A DNA stretch of 64,000 nucleotides from assembly GCF_030818955.1 (NCBI RefSeq), contig NZ_JAUTBF010000001.1, forward strand, positions 2,480,001 through 2,544,000, in the 5' to 3' direction. Below the pieces are notes generated by a model. It was not told where the DNA came from. It did no database searches and saw only the letters and a program-made list of their open reading frames with translations. Positions 8,350-16,472 of the stretch are shown here, in pieces; position 1 is the first letter of the stretch, and every line of letters starts with the position of its first letter. The stretch is from Microbacterium trichothecenolyticum (GTDB taxonomy: Bacteria > Actinomycetota > Actinomycetes > Actinomycetales > Microbacteriaceae). The translations under genes were made by a program, and so were the position numbers.

Positions 8350-9102
8350 TCATGCGAAAATCCCGACATCCGTGACCTGTGGAGAAGGAGTCGCCGCGAC
8401 GAACGCCCGCGGCGGCCGCGCGTACTCGTCGCGCTTGCTCGTGCCCAGGCCCATGCGCACCATGCCCGATGCCATCCCCACCGCGGCCGCGACCCCGTCG
8501 ACCACCGGCACGCCGAGGCGTGCCGTGAGCTCGGTGCACAGGTCGGCCATGCCGGCGCAGCCGAGCACGATGACGTCGGCGCCGCCCGCGGCGGCCTCGG
8601 CGCCGTACCGCTCGATGAGCGAGACCGCCTCCGACCCCGTGTCCTCGAGGTCGAGCACCGGAATGCCGGTCGCCGCGAGCGAGACGCACGCCCGCTCCAT
8701 GCCGTAGCGCGCCACGAGGTCGTGCGCCCGGCCGAGCGTCCGGCTGAGGGTCGTGACGACACCGAAGTGCCGCCCCGACACCGCGGCCAGGTGCATCGCC
8801 GCCTCGGCGATCCCGACGACCGGCACCTCCACGAGCTCGCGCGCGGCATCCAGACCCGGGTCACCGAAGCAGGCGATCACGTAGGCGTCGGCGGGGTGGG
8901 AGCCGTCGCGGTCGGCCGCGACGAGCTCGACCACGGCGGCGGCCGCCGCGATCTCGTCGGTGTGGCTCTCGATCGCGGCGGCGCCGGTCGCGGGACACAC
9001 GGCGTCGATGACGACGTCGGGCCCCGCCACCCCCCGGGCGGCTTCCGCGATCTTCGCGGTCATCGCCCGGGAGGTGTTGGGGTTGATGAGCAGGATCCTC
9101 AC
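8350..9102 (-). CDS. Allantoin/hydantoin racemase (Asp/Glu racemase superfamily)
   Basis: 250 aa with the two catalytic cysteines of cofactor-independent racemases: Cys78 in YVIACFGDPGLDAAR and Cys182 in VIVLGCAGMADL. The opening MRILLINPNTSRAMT is typical of hydantoin and allantoin racemases. It would interconvert (R)- and (S)-allantoin so that a stereospecific allantoinase can use both. The start is GTG 9102-9100, overlapping the permease stop (GTGA), so it is translationally coupled to the transporter gene. It is followed by allB after 52 bp. Confidence 0.85.
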   Translation of the reverse strand: MRILLINPNTSRAMTAKIAEAARGVAGPDVVIDAVCPATGAAAIESHTDEIAAAAAVVELVAADRDGSHPADAYVIACFGDPGLDAARELVEVPVVGIAEAAMHLAAVSGRHFGVVTTLSRTLGRAHDLVARYGMERACVSLAATGIPVLDLEDTGSEAVSLIERYGAEAAAGGADVIVLGCAGMADLCTELTARLGVPVVDGVAAAVGMASGMVRMGLGTSKRDEYARPPRAFVAATPSPQVTDVGIFA

Positions 9103-10751
9103 GCGGTGGCATCCGTTCGCGGTGCGTTCGGCGAAGCCTGCACGGGAACCTCGGCCGAGATCGCGGCCGGCTCGGATGCCGCGGTCGCGGCGGCCCCGTC
9201 GACGGTGCCGTCGGAGATGCCCTCGGTCTCACCGTCGAAGGTCGGGACGCGGGGGTCGAGACGCTCGAAGAGGAGGAAGAGCACGTAGCCGAGGCCGCAG
9301 CCGATGAACCAGCTGTAGTCGCTGATCGCGGAGATGTTGAACAGGCCCAGGTCGGCGAAGAGCTTCGGGAAGATCGCGATCGCGACGGTCGGGACACCCG
9401 CGGTGATGACGGCCTTGACCGCATTCGGGTTGAAGCCGTTGCGATACCAGTAGGGCCCCTCGGCATCCATCGTGAACATCGCGTCGACCTTCACGCGCTG
9501 GCGGGCGGCGATGTAGTAGCCGGCGATCAGGATGCCGAAGAGCGGTCCGATCAGCGCGCCCAGCACGCCGAGCGAGTAGTGGATGGCGTCGCTGTTGGAG
9601 TACCAGTTCCAGGGCATGAGGAACGTCGAGCCGACGGCGGCGATCATGCCGCCCGCGCGCCACGAGATCTTCTTCGGGGCGACGTTGGAGAAGTCGAAGG
9701 CGGGCGAGATGAAGTTGGCGACGATGTTGATGCCGACCGTGGCGGTGACGAAGGTCAGGCCGCCGAGCAGGATCGCGAAGGGCGTGTCGATCTGCTCGAC
9801 GGTCTTGATCGGGTCGGTGATGAGCGAGCCGAACACCGGCACGGTGGCCGAGGCGGTGATGACCGTCAGCAGCGAGAAGAAGAGGAAGTTGATCGGCAGG
9901 CCCCAGAAGTTGCCCTTCTTGACCGCGGCGAAGCTCTTGCCGTAGCGGGCGAAGTCGCCGAAGTTGAGCATCGGGCCGGAGAAGTACGACACCACCAGCG
10001 CGATGGCCGCGAACATGACCGGGATCGACGCCCAGAAGTCGAGCTGCGTCGTCGACAGGGTGAAGGAGATGTTCTGGATGCCGGCCTGCGACACGAGGTA
10101 CACGGCGAGCACGATCATGACGAGGTAGACGGCGGGACCGGCCCAGTCGATGAAGCGGCGGATGACCTCCATGCCGTTCCAGAACAGCAGGAACTGCGCG
10201 ACCCACAGGATGCCGTACGAGATCCAGCCGAGCGCCGACAGGCCGACGAACGAGACGTCGAGCAGAGCCGCGGAGCCCGGGATGAACTTCAGGAAGACGA
10301 TGTTCAGCGACTCGGCCGCAAGGAACGTCTGCACGCCGTACCAGGCGATGGCGATGAGGCCGCGGATGATCGCGGGGATGTTGGCACCGCGGATGCCGAA
10401 GACCACGCGGTTGATGACGGGGTAGGGCACACCCGTCTTCTGGCTGGGCTTGGCGACCATGTTCGCGAACACCTGCACGATGACGATGCCGGCGATGAGC
10501 GCCACGAGCACCTGCCACGACTGCAGGCCGAGCGCGAACAGCGAGCCGGCGGTGACGTACCCGCCGACGGAGTGCACGTCGCTCATCCAGAAGGCGAAGA
10601 TGTTGTACGACGACCACTTCTGCTTGCGCAGCGGCGCGAGGTCTTCGTTGGCCAGACGGTCGTCGTAGTGGGGCTTCATGTTGCCGCCCCCGTGGGGGTG
10701 GCCGGCGGCCTCCACGAGATCGTGGGGGCCGGTGAGCGGTGTGGATGTCAT
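9099..10751 (-). CDS. pucI: NCS1 family nucleobase/allantoin/hydantoin permease
   Basis: 550 aa membrane protein with about 12 hydrophobic segments and the Mhp1/PucI-type opening NEDLAPLRKQKWSSYNIFAFWMSDVHSVGGY. NCS1 proteins are sodium- or proton-coupled importers of hydantoins, allantoin, uracil or cytosine. Also seen are VFGIRGANIPAIIRGLIAIAWYG (TM3 region), PMLNFGDFARYGKSF and VGINIVANFISPAFDFSN. The C-terminal 60 residues are a hydrophilic, Ala/Glu-rich tail longer than usual. It is the first gene of the minus-strand operon, divergent from the XRE-cupin regulator across a 169-bp region with two matching inverted repeats. Allantoin is the most likely cargo. Confidence 0.88.
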   Translation of the reverse strand: MTSTPLTGPHDLVEAAGHPHGGGNMKPHYDDRLANEDLAPLRKQKWSSYNIFAFWMSDVHSVGGYVTAGSLFALGLQSWQVLVALIAGIVIVQVFANMVAKPSQKTGVPYPVINRVVFGIRGANIPAIIRGLIAIAWYGVQTFLAAESLNIVFLKFIPGSAALLDVSFVGLSALGWISYGILWVAQFLLFWNGMEVIRRFIDWAGPAVYLVMIVLAVYLVSQAGIQNISFTLSTTQLDFWASIPVMFAAIALVVSYFSGPMLNFGDFARYGKSFAAVKKGNFWGLPINFLFFSLLTVITASATVPVFGSLITDPIKTVEQIDTPFAILLGGLTFVTATVGINIVANFISPAFDFSNVAPKKISWRAGGMIAAVGSTFLMPWNWYSNSDAIHYSLGVLGALIGPLFGILIAGYYIAARQRVKVDAMFTMDAEGPYWYRNGFNPNAVKAVITAGVPTVAIAIFPKLFADLGLFNISAISDYSWFIGCGLGYVLFLLFERLDPRVPTFDGETEGISDGTVDGAAATAASEPAAISAEVPVQASPNAPRTDATA

Positions 10752-10814
10752 GTCGTTCCTCTCGGGGCGAAGGATGCCACGACGTGGAGTCCGCGGCCGG
10801 AGTGGTGCACGTAT

Positions 10815-10896
10815 GTGAAGTTATTGGTTCACGCCGCCTGCCCGGTTTCGCGTTTGTAACAGATGTGTGAAGTCACTCCTTCACCATCTGGTTCAC
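10815..10896. promoter_or_regulatory. Paired GTGAA-N8-TTCAC operators in the divergent promoter
   Basis: Two inverted repeats with identical arms and spacer lie between the permease and regulator starts: GTGAA-N8-TTCAC at 10815-10832 and again at 10867-10884, 52 bp apart (about five helical turns). A further half site, GGTTCAC, ends at 10896. Position and symmetry suit a dimeric HTH regulator binding cooperatively. The XRE-cupin protein encoded at 10921 is the obvious candidate. Confidence 0.7.
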
Positions 10897-10920
10897 CCGG
10901 CGCCCCTCTAGACTCGGGGC

Positions 10921-11604
10921 ATGCCGCAGCCGCCCCTCACCGAGCCCGTCGACCTGGCCGCGGGCGCCGGCGCGCTCGAAGCGGGTGCCGACACCTCGAA
11001 CGCCACGAGCGGGACAGACACCGGCGGAACCGACCCGACGGCATCCGTCGGCGCGCGCATCCGCGACCTGCGCCAGGCGCGCGGCATCTCCGCCCGCGCG
11101 CTCGCCAAGACCCTCGGGATCTCCCCCAGCGCCGTCTCGCAGATCGAGCGCGGGGTCATGCAGCCGAGCGTCTCGCGGCTGATCGCCATCACCGACGCCC
11201 TCGGCGTTCCACTCGTCGCCGCTTTCGATCCGGCATCCGATCGTCCCGTCGAGCCCGCCGGGCCCTCGGGCTTCACGCTGCAGCGCGCGGGGCAGTCGCC
11301 CGACATCGTGCTCGACAGCGGGGTGTCGTTCCGCCGCCTCACCCCGGGCTCGTCGCCCGGCGTCGACTACTTCGAGTCGGTCTACCCGCCGGGAGCCGCG
11401 GCCCACGGCGCCGACGGCCTCTTCCACCACGAGGGCTACGAGGTCGGCACCGTCGTCGCGGGCGAGTTGACGATCGATTTCGAGGCCGAGCGCGTCATCC
11501 TTCGCGCGGGCGATGCGATCAGCTACCCCTGCTCGGTCCCGCACCGCCTGCACAACACCGGCGACGTCGACGCCGTGGCGCACTGGCTGATCGTGCACGC
11601 CTGA
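10921..11604 (+). CDS. XRE family regulator with C-terminal cupin domain
   Basis: 227 aa. Residues 40-100 form a Cro/C1-type helix-turn-helix, with LRQARGISARALAKTLGISP then SAVSQIERGVMQPSVSRL. Residues 140-227 form a cupin sensor domain with FHHEGYEVGTVVAGELTIDFE, DAISYPCSVPHRLHNTG and a final AHWLIVHA. The first 40 residues are low-complexity, so a later start is possible. Such regulators sense small metabolites through the cupin and control neighbouring catabolic operons. It is divergent from pucI and heads the plus-strand urate unit, with operator-like repeats just upstream. Repressor or activator mode cannot be told. Confidence 0.88.
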   Translation: MPQPPLTEPVDLAAGAGALEAGADTSNATSGTDTGGTDPTASVGARIRDLRQARGISARALAKTLGISPSAVSQIERGVMQPSVSRLIAITDALGVPLVAAFDPASDRPVEPAGPSGFTLQRAGQSPDIVLDSGVSFRRLTPGSSPGVDYFESVYPPGAAAHGADGLFHHEGYEVGTVVAGELTIDFEAERVILRAGDAISYPCSVPHRLHNTGDVDAVAHWLIVHA

Positions 11605-11671
11605 CACTGCGTCACCACGCCACATTCGGTGCGGCCCAGCCCACCCCTCCGCATCACCACAGGGCTTCGCG

Positions 11672-11710
11672 CGAGAACAGGTGAAAGCGCGGCGGATCGG
11701 CCTGTTCTCG
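11672..11710. promoter_or_regulatory. Perfect 10-bp inverted repeat upstream of the urate genes
   Basis: CGAGAACAGG at 11672-11681 is mirrored by CCTGTTCTCG at 11701-11710 with a 19-bp spacer. A third half, CCTGTTCT, begins near 11719. Further on, AATGTT-N9-AACATT spans about 11749-11769. These lie in the 217-bp gap between the regulator and the OHCU decarboxylase gene. They could be a second operator or a terminator-like hairpin. Confidence 0.5.
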
Positions 11711-11821
11711 AAGAATCGCCTGTTCTGGTGGTGCGGCGCGTCCGCCCGAATGTTCCCCACAGCAACATTGCTGACACATCCCGCCACAGCCCCGTAACGC
11801 AGTCCCCCTAGCCTGGCGAGC

Positions 11822-12349
11822 ATGCACCTCTCCGACTTCAACGCCGCTGACGACGCCGCGGCGGTCGCCGTCGCGCGCGTCTGGGCCGACGTTCCGGGCT
11901 GGGTCGACGCCGTCGTCGGCGGCCGTCCCTACGCCGACGTCGCCGCCCTCGCGTCCTATGCCGCCGATTTGGCGGCCGCCTGGTCGCCCGAAGACCTCGA
12001 GGCCGCCCTCCACGCCCACCCGCGCATCGGCGCCAAGGTCTCGGGCGACGGCGCCGAGGCCGCGGCATCCCGACGCGAGCAGGGCTCGATGGCCGACGCC
12101 GCCGATGCCGACATCGCCGCGATCGCCGCCGGCAACGCCGCCTACGAGGAGCGCTTCGGGCGCGTCTTCCTCATCCGCGCCGCCGGCCGCACCCCGGGCG
12201 AGATGCGCGCCGAGCTCGAACGCCGCCTGCACAACGACCACGACGCCGAGACCATCGAAGCCACTCGTCAGCTCGCCGAGATCGCGCTGCTGCGCCTCGG
12301 CACGACCTTCGCCGACGATGCTCCCGCCGAGCCCGAGGACGCGGAATGA
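11822..12349 (+). CDS. uraD: 2-oxo-4-hydroxy-4-carboxy-5-ureidoimidazoline (OHCU) decarboxylase
   Basis: 175 aa, the usual length for stand-alone UraD. It converts OHCU to (S)-allantoin, the last step of urate breakdown to allantoin. Diagnostic motifs are LHAHPRIGAKVSG at 62-74, with the catalytic His of HPRIG, and FGRVFLIRAAGRTPGEM near 118-134. The reading frame overlaps the next gene by ATGA. It is the first enzyme gene after the regulator and works in series with the two genes downstream. Confidence 0.93.
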   Translation: MHLSDFNAADDAAAVAVARVWADVPGWVDAVVGGRPYADVAALASYAADLAAAWSPEDLEAALHAHPRIGAKVSGDGAEAAASRREQGSMADAADADIAAIAAGNAAYEERFGRVFLIRAAGRTPGEMRAELERRLHNDHDAETIEATRQLAEIALLRLGTTFADDAPAEPEDAE

Positions 12350-12666
12350 CCCACATCACCACGCACATCCTGGATGCCACGGCCGGCACGCCCGCTCCCG
12401 AAGTCACCGTGACGTTGGCCCGCCTGCACGGCGACGCGATCGCCGAGGCCGCCACCGACGCCGACGGACGGCTCGCCCTCGGCCCCGACCGCCTCGACGA
12501 CGGCGACTACTCCCTGACGTTCGCGACCGGTGCCTACTTCCGGGGGCGCGGCGTGGCGTCGTTCCACCCGGTCGTCACGGTCGCCTTCACCGTCTCGGGC
12601 GAACAGCACCTGCACGTGCCGCTGCTGCTGAGTCCCTTCGCTTACTCGACCTACCGCGGCAGCTGA
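12346..12666 (+). CDS. uraH: 5-hydroxyisourate hydrolase (transthyretin-like)
   Basis: 106 aa, typical for HIU hydrolase. It hydrolyses 5-hydroxyisourate to OHCU. Marks are ITTHILDATAGTPAPEVTV at the N-terminus with the catalytic His of THILD, the ASFHPVVTVAF segment with the second His, and the C-terminal signature YRGS just before the stop. The ATG overlaps the uraD stop (ATGA), implying coupled translation. It supplies the substrate for UraD and uses the product of the urate hydroxylase encoded next. Confidence 0.95.
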   Translation: MTHITTHILDATAGTPAPEVTVTLARLHGDAIAEAATDADGRLALGPDRLDDGDYSLTFATGAYFRGRGVASFHPVVTVAFTVSGEQHLHVPLLLSPFAYSTYRGS

Positions 12667-12677
12667 GGAGAACGTCC

Positions 12678-13862
12678 ATGAAGGTCATCGTCATCGGCGC
12701 CGGCGTCGGGGGCACCTCCGCCGCGCTCGCGCTGCAGAAGCTCGGCCACGACGTCGTCGTCTACGACCGCATGCGCGAGAACCGCCCGGTGGGTGCGGCG
12801 CTGTCACTGTGGTCGAACGGCGTGAAGGTGCTGAACTGGCTGGGCCTCGGACCACAGGTCGCCGCCCTCGGCGGCCGCATGGACGACATGGCCTACTACG
12901 ACGGGCACACCGGCGACGAGCTCTGCCGCTTCAGCCTCGCGCCCGTCACCGAACAGACCGGTCAGCGGCCCTACCCCGTGGCCCGCGCCGACCTGCAGCA
13001 GCTGATGATGGATGCCGTCGGCTCGGCGAACATCCACCTCGGCAAGCAGCTGGTCGCCGTCGCCGACGACGGCGAGACCGTCACCGCCACCTTCGCCGAC
13101 GGCAGCACGGACACGGCCGACCTGCTCATCGGTGCCGACGGGGCGCGCTCGATCGTGCGCGACTACGTCACCGAGCCCACCGGCATCCGTCCCGAACGCA
13201 CCTACTCCGGCTACGTCAACTACAACGGCCTGGTCGCCGCCGACGAGCGCATCGGACCGCTCGATCAGTGGACGACCTACGTCGGCGACGGCAAGCGCTG
13301 CGCCGTCATGCCCGTTGCGGGCGACCGCTTCTACTTCTTCGTCGACGTTCCCGGTCCGTCGGGCGTGGTCGAAGACCGCATGGCCGCGATGGAGCACGCA
13401 TTCGGCTCCTGGGGCGCGCCCGGCGTGCGCGCCCTGCTCGACGGGATCAACCCCGACGAGTCGCTGAACCGCGTCGAGATCTGGGACATCGATCCGTTCG
13501 ACACCTGGACGCGCGGGCGCGTGGCGATCCTCGGCGACGCCGCGCACAACACCGCCCCCGACATCGGCCAGGGCGCGTGCTCGGCGCTGGAAGACAGCTT
13601 CGCCCTCGGCATCGTGTTCGCCACGACCACGCTCGGCGTCGAGGATTCGCTGAAGCGCTACGAGCGCATCCGCACCGAGCGGGCGGGCGACCTGGTGCTG
13701 CGCGCCCGCAAGCGCGCGCACGAGACGCATGCGTTCGACGTCGCCGCGACCCAGGCCTGGTACGACGGCCTCCGTCACGAAGACGGCACGGGCATCATCC
13801 GCGGCATCGTCGGCAACATCGAGGGCAGCCCGGTGGAACTCGGGGCGAGCGTCATGCGCTGA
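12678..13862 (+). CDS. hpxO: FAD-dependent urate hydroxylase
   Basis: 394 aa class A flavin monooxygenase matching the HpxO type, which oxidises urate to 5-hydroxyisourate with NAD(P)H and O2. Features are the Rossmann GAGVGGTSAAL at 7-17, the DG motif LLIGADGARSIVRD near 152-165, and GRVAILGDAAHNTAPDIGQG followed by ACSALEDSFAL (FAD pyrophosphate and GD motif). It starts at ATG 12678, preceded by GAGGAGAACGTCC. It replaces cofactor-free uricase in this pathway, and no uricase gene is seen in the window. Operon position after uraD and uraH supports urate as the substrate. Confidence 0.9.
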   Translation: MKVIVIGAGVGGTSAALALQKLGHDVVVYDRMRENRPVGAALSLWSNGVKVLNWLGLGPQVAALGGRMDDMAYYDGHTGDELCRFSLAPVTEQTGQRPYPVARADLQQLMMDAVGSANIHLGKQLVAVADDGETVTATFADGSTDTADLLIGADGARSIVRDYVTEPTGIRPERTYSGYVNYNGLVAADERIGPLDQWTTYVGDGKRCAVMPVAGDRFYFFVDVPGPSGVVEDRMAAMEHAFGSWGAPGVRALLDGINPDESLNRVEIWDIDPFDTWTRGRVAILGDAAHNTAPDIGQGACSALEDSFALGIVFATTTLGVEDSLKRYERIRTERAGDLVLRARKRAHETHAFDVAATQAWYDGLRHEDGTGIIRGIVGNIEGSPVELGASVMR

Positions 13863-13964
13863 CGCGCGAGCGTGTGACCGCGTGTGACGGCGAAGCGCCG
13901 AGGGGCGCGCGTCGGATGACACCGTGGTGTGAGGTCAGCCCGATCCTCACCTTCCGGAGGCACC

Positions 13965-14315
13965 ATGTCCGAATACTTCGACCGCACCGCCGACAAGACC
14001 TACACCAAGGTCTACAAGGCCGAGACCCCCGACATCCTGGCCGCCTTCGCGGCGTTCGACCAGGCCGTGTTCGCTGCCGAGGGCCGCGCGATCCCGTTGA
14101 AGTTCCGCGAACTCATCGCCCTCGCGGTCGGTATCACCACGCAGTGCGTGTACTGCATCGACGCCCACTCGCAGAACGCCGTCAAGGCGGGCGCCACCGA
14201 GGCCGAGCTCGCCGAGGCCGCGTGGGTCGCCACCGCGATCCGGGCCGGCGGCGGATACGCGCACGGACGCCTGGCGTTCAAGCTGGCCGACGACGCGAGC
14301 CCGCACCAGCACTGA
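13965..14315 (+). CDS. Carboxymuconolactone decarboxylase / AhpD-like protein
   Basis: 116 aa, a single CMD-fold domain. The redox motif CVYCIDAHSQNAVKAGAT at about 61-78 has the CxxC and His of AhpD-like peroxidase/disulfide proteins. The start at ATG 13965 has CGGAGGCACC before it; a longer in-frame start at 13929 lacks a Shine-Dalgarno sequence. It lies 102 bp after the flavin monooxygenase. Urate hydroxylation yields peroxide through uncoupling, so a peroxide-handling role is a reasonable inference. No direct sequence evidence ties it to ureides. Confidence 0.85.
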   Translation: MSEYFDRTADKTYTKVYKAETPDILAAFAAFDQAVFAAEGRAIPLKFRELIALAVGITTQCVYCIDAHSQNAVKAGATEAELAEAAWVATAIRAGGGYAHGRLAFKLADDASPHQH

Positions 14316-14318
14316 CAC

Positions 14319-15623
14319 GTGTCCCACGTCTCGCCGCTCGAAGAAGAAGCCCTCGAGCACATCCGTGCCCTGATCCGCATCGACAGCGTGAACACGGGCG
14401 ACGCGCGAACCATCGGCGACGGTGAGACGCGTGCCGCGCTCTACGTGCAGCAACGCCTCGACGAGGTCGGCTACGACACCACGCTCGTCGAGCCCGTTCC
14501 GGGACGCGCGAGCGTGATCGCGCGTCTGGCCGGCCAGGATCCGGATGCCGGTGCCCTCGTCGCCCACGCCCACCTCGACGTCGTGCCGGTCGACGCCGAG
14601 AACTGGACGCACCCGCCGTTCGGGGCGGAGATCCACGACGGCATCCTGTACGGCCGCGGCGCGGTCGACATGAAGGACTTCGCCGGGATGCTGCTCGCGA
14701 TCGCGCGGGCGTTCCGGCGCGAGGGGGTCGTGCCCCGCCGCGACCTGATCTTCGCGTTCTTCGCCGACGAGGAGGCGGGCGGGGTGTGGGGCGCGCGGTG
14801 GATCGTGCAGAACCGGCCGGAGCTGTTCGCCGGGGCGACCGAGGCACTCAGCGAGGTCGGCGGCTTCTCGCTCCCCCTTCCGGGCGACCGCCGCGCGTAT
14901 CTCGTCGCCACGGCGGAGAAGGGCGTGACCGCGGCGACCCTCACCGCCCGTGGGCACGCGGCGCACGGTTCGCGCCCCACCGCCGACAACGCGGTCGTGC
15001 GCCTCGCACGAGCCGTCGCCGCGGTGGGAGCGCACCGATTCCCCGTCGTGCGCACCGCGACGCTCGAGCGGTTCTTCGAGCTGTACGGGCGGGCGAGCGG
15101 TGAGCCGCTGGACGGCGACGACCTCTCGCGCCTCGGGTTCGCGGCATCCCTCATCGATGCGGGGGCACGCAACACCGCCTCACCGACCGTGCTCGCAGCC
15201 GGAGGGAAGATCAACGTCATCCCCGCCGCGGCGAGCGCGACGCTCGACGTGCGGGTGGCGCCGGGGCAGGCCGACGCGGTGCGGACGCAGCTCGCCGCCG
15301 TCGTCGGCGACGACATCGAGATCACGTGGGCGCGCGACATCCCCGCAATCGAAGCGCCCGCCGACGGCCGGCTGGTGGGAGTGCTGCAGGAGGCCGTGTC
15401 CGCCGAGGACCCCGACGGCACCGTCGTGCCGTACCTGCTGCCGGCCAGCACCGACAACAAGCACCTCTCGCGTCTCGGAATCCGGGGCTACGGGTTCGTA
15501 CCGCTGCGGGTGCCCGCCGACTTCGACGTGTACGGGCAGTTCCACGCCGCCGACGAACGCGTGCCCGTGGAGGCGCTGTTCTTCGGCACGCGGGTAACGG
15601 CGCGGATCCTGCGCGACGCCTGA
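14319..15623 (+). CDS. M20 family metallohydrolase (ArgE/DapE type)
   Basis: 434 aa dinuclear zinc hydrolase. Motifs are VAHAHLDVVPVDAENWTHPPF near 84-104, ILYGRGAVDMKDFAG, AFFADEEAGGVWGA with the catalytic Glu pair, and GHAAHGSRPTADN in the lid domain. The substrate class is N-acylated or dipeptide-like amino acids. It starts at GTG 14319, three bases after the preceding stop, so it belongs to the urate unit. Its role there is unclear: a second carbamoyl- or acyl-amino acid hydrolase, or a passenger gene. Confidence 0.82.
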   Translation: MSHVSPLEEEALEHIRALIRIDSVNTGDARTIGDGETRAALYVQQRLDEVGYDTTLVEPVPGRASVIARLAGQDPDAGALVAHAHLDVVPVDAENWTHPPFGAEIHDGILYGRGAVDMKDFAGMLLAIARAFRREGVVPRRDLIFAFFADEEAGGVWGARWIVQNRPELFAGATEALSEVGGFSLPLPGDRRAYLVATAEKGVTAATLTARGHAAHGSRPTADNAVVRLARAVAAVGAHRFPVVRTATLERFFELYGRASGEPLDGDDLSRLGFAASLIDAGARNTASPTVLAAGGKINVIPAAASATLDVRVAPGQADAVRTQLAAVVGDDIEITWARDIPAIEAPADGRLVGVLQEAVSAEDPDGTVVPYLLPASTDNKHLSRLGIRGYGFVPLRVPADFDVYGQFHAADERVPVEALFFGTRVTARILRDA

Positions 15624-15673
15624 CGCGCGGTGCCGTCGTCTCGGGGCCCGAGACCCGTATGACGCGGGCGGGG

Positions 15674-15746
15674 TGCACAACTCCTGCAGAGCGGGGGCCT
15701 TCGGGACAGGACGCGCGCGAGGCACGGGATGCGCAGGAGTTGTGCA
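15674..15746. repeat. 14-bp inverted repeat TGCACAACTCCTGC/GCAGGAGTTGTGCA
   Basis: Perfect 14-bp arms at 15674-15687 and 15733-15746 enclose a 45-bp GC-rich spacer. The element sits between the convergent ends of the M20 gene and apt. A palindrome GTCTCGGGGCCCGAGAC lies just before it at about 15638. A diverged copy of the element occurs near 41159-41234, so it is an interspersed repeat rather than a one-off terminator. Confidence 0.6.
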
Positions 15747-15786
15747 GCCGCGACCCGTCGCAGAACCGTCGGTCAGACGGTGAGAA

Positions 15787-16311
15787 TCAGACGTGGAAAA
15801 CGGCGTGCACCTCGCCGCCCAGCACGTCCCGGCCGCCCAGACCGTCGATCTCGAGCAGCGTCGCGATGCCGACGACCTCGCTACCCACCGCCTGCAGCAG
15901 CTCACGGCCCGCGGCGAGAGTGCCGCCGGTCGCGAGAACGTCGTCGAGCAGCAGCACACGGGCGCCGGCGGCGTTGTCGTCGTGCATCTCGATGGTCGCC
16001 GACCCGTACTCCAGGTCGTACTCGACCGCCGCCGCAGGCCGGGGCAGTTTGCCGGCCTTGCGAATGGGCATGAGGCCCACGTTCGCGACGATCGCCGCCG
16101 CCCCCGCGAGCAGGAATCCGCGCGCCTCCACGCCCGCGACGGCGTCGAAGCGTCCGGCGAACGGCTCGATCAGTGCCTCGACGACGGTGCGCAGTGCCGC
16201 GGCATCCGTGAGCAGCGGCGTGATGTCGCGGAACACGATCCCCGGCTTCGGGTAGTCGGGGATGCTGGTGATGAGCGATTCGGCGCGGGAGAGGGCGGAG
16301 GTGTCGGGCAC
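15787..16311 (-). CDS. apt: Adenine phosphoribosyltransferase
   Basis: 174 aa, normal for Apt, which makes AMP from adenine and PRPP in purine salvage. The PRPP-binding signature is VLLLDDVLATGGTLAAG near 117-133, and the N-terminal SIPDYPKPGIVFRDITPLL is the family hallmark. VAGVEARGFLLAGAAA is also conserved. The start is GTG 16311. It is transcribed towards the urate unit; the purine theme may be coincidental. Confidence 0.95.
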   Translation of the reverse strand: MPDTSALSRAESLITSIPDYPKPGIVFRDITPLLTDAAALRTVVEALIEPFAGRFDAVAGVEARGFLLAGAAAIVANVGLMPIRKAGKLPRPAAAVEYDLEYGSATIEMHDDNAAGARVLLLDDVLATGGTLAAGRELLQAVGSEVVGIATLLEIDGLGGRDVLGGEVHAVFHV

Positions 16312-16435
16312 GGCCCCAGCCTAATCCCGGCCCCGCGCCCGGCCTCCCTCCCCCCCGAATCGCTGACTCGCGCCACATGCACGCCGAGACCCACCCGCCG
16401 CGTACATACACCGCACGTCACGGCGGGCGAGAGAC

Positions 16436-16466
16436 TTGACGCCAATGCAAGCGCTTGCACTAACGT
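16436..16466 (+). promoter_or_regulatory. LacI-regulated promoter of the alpha-glucosidase gene
   Basis: TTGACG at 16436-16441 looks like a -35 box and TAACGT at 16461-16466 like a -10. Between them lies the perfect 14-bp palindrome TGCAAGCGCTTGCA (16446-16459), the classic LacI/GalR-family operator. The -10 ends six bases before the ATG at 16473 and no Shine-Dalgarno is present, so the transcript is probably leaderless. Confidence 0.8.
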
Positions 16467-16472
16467 GGCCGC

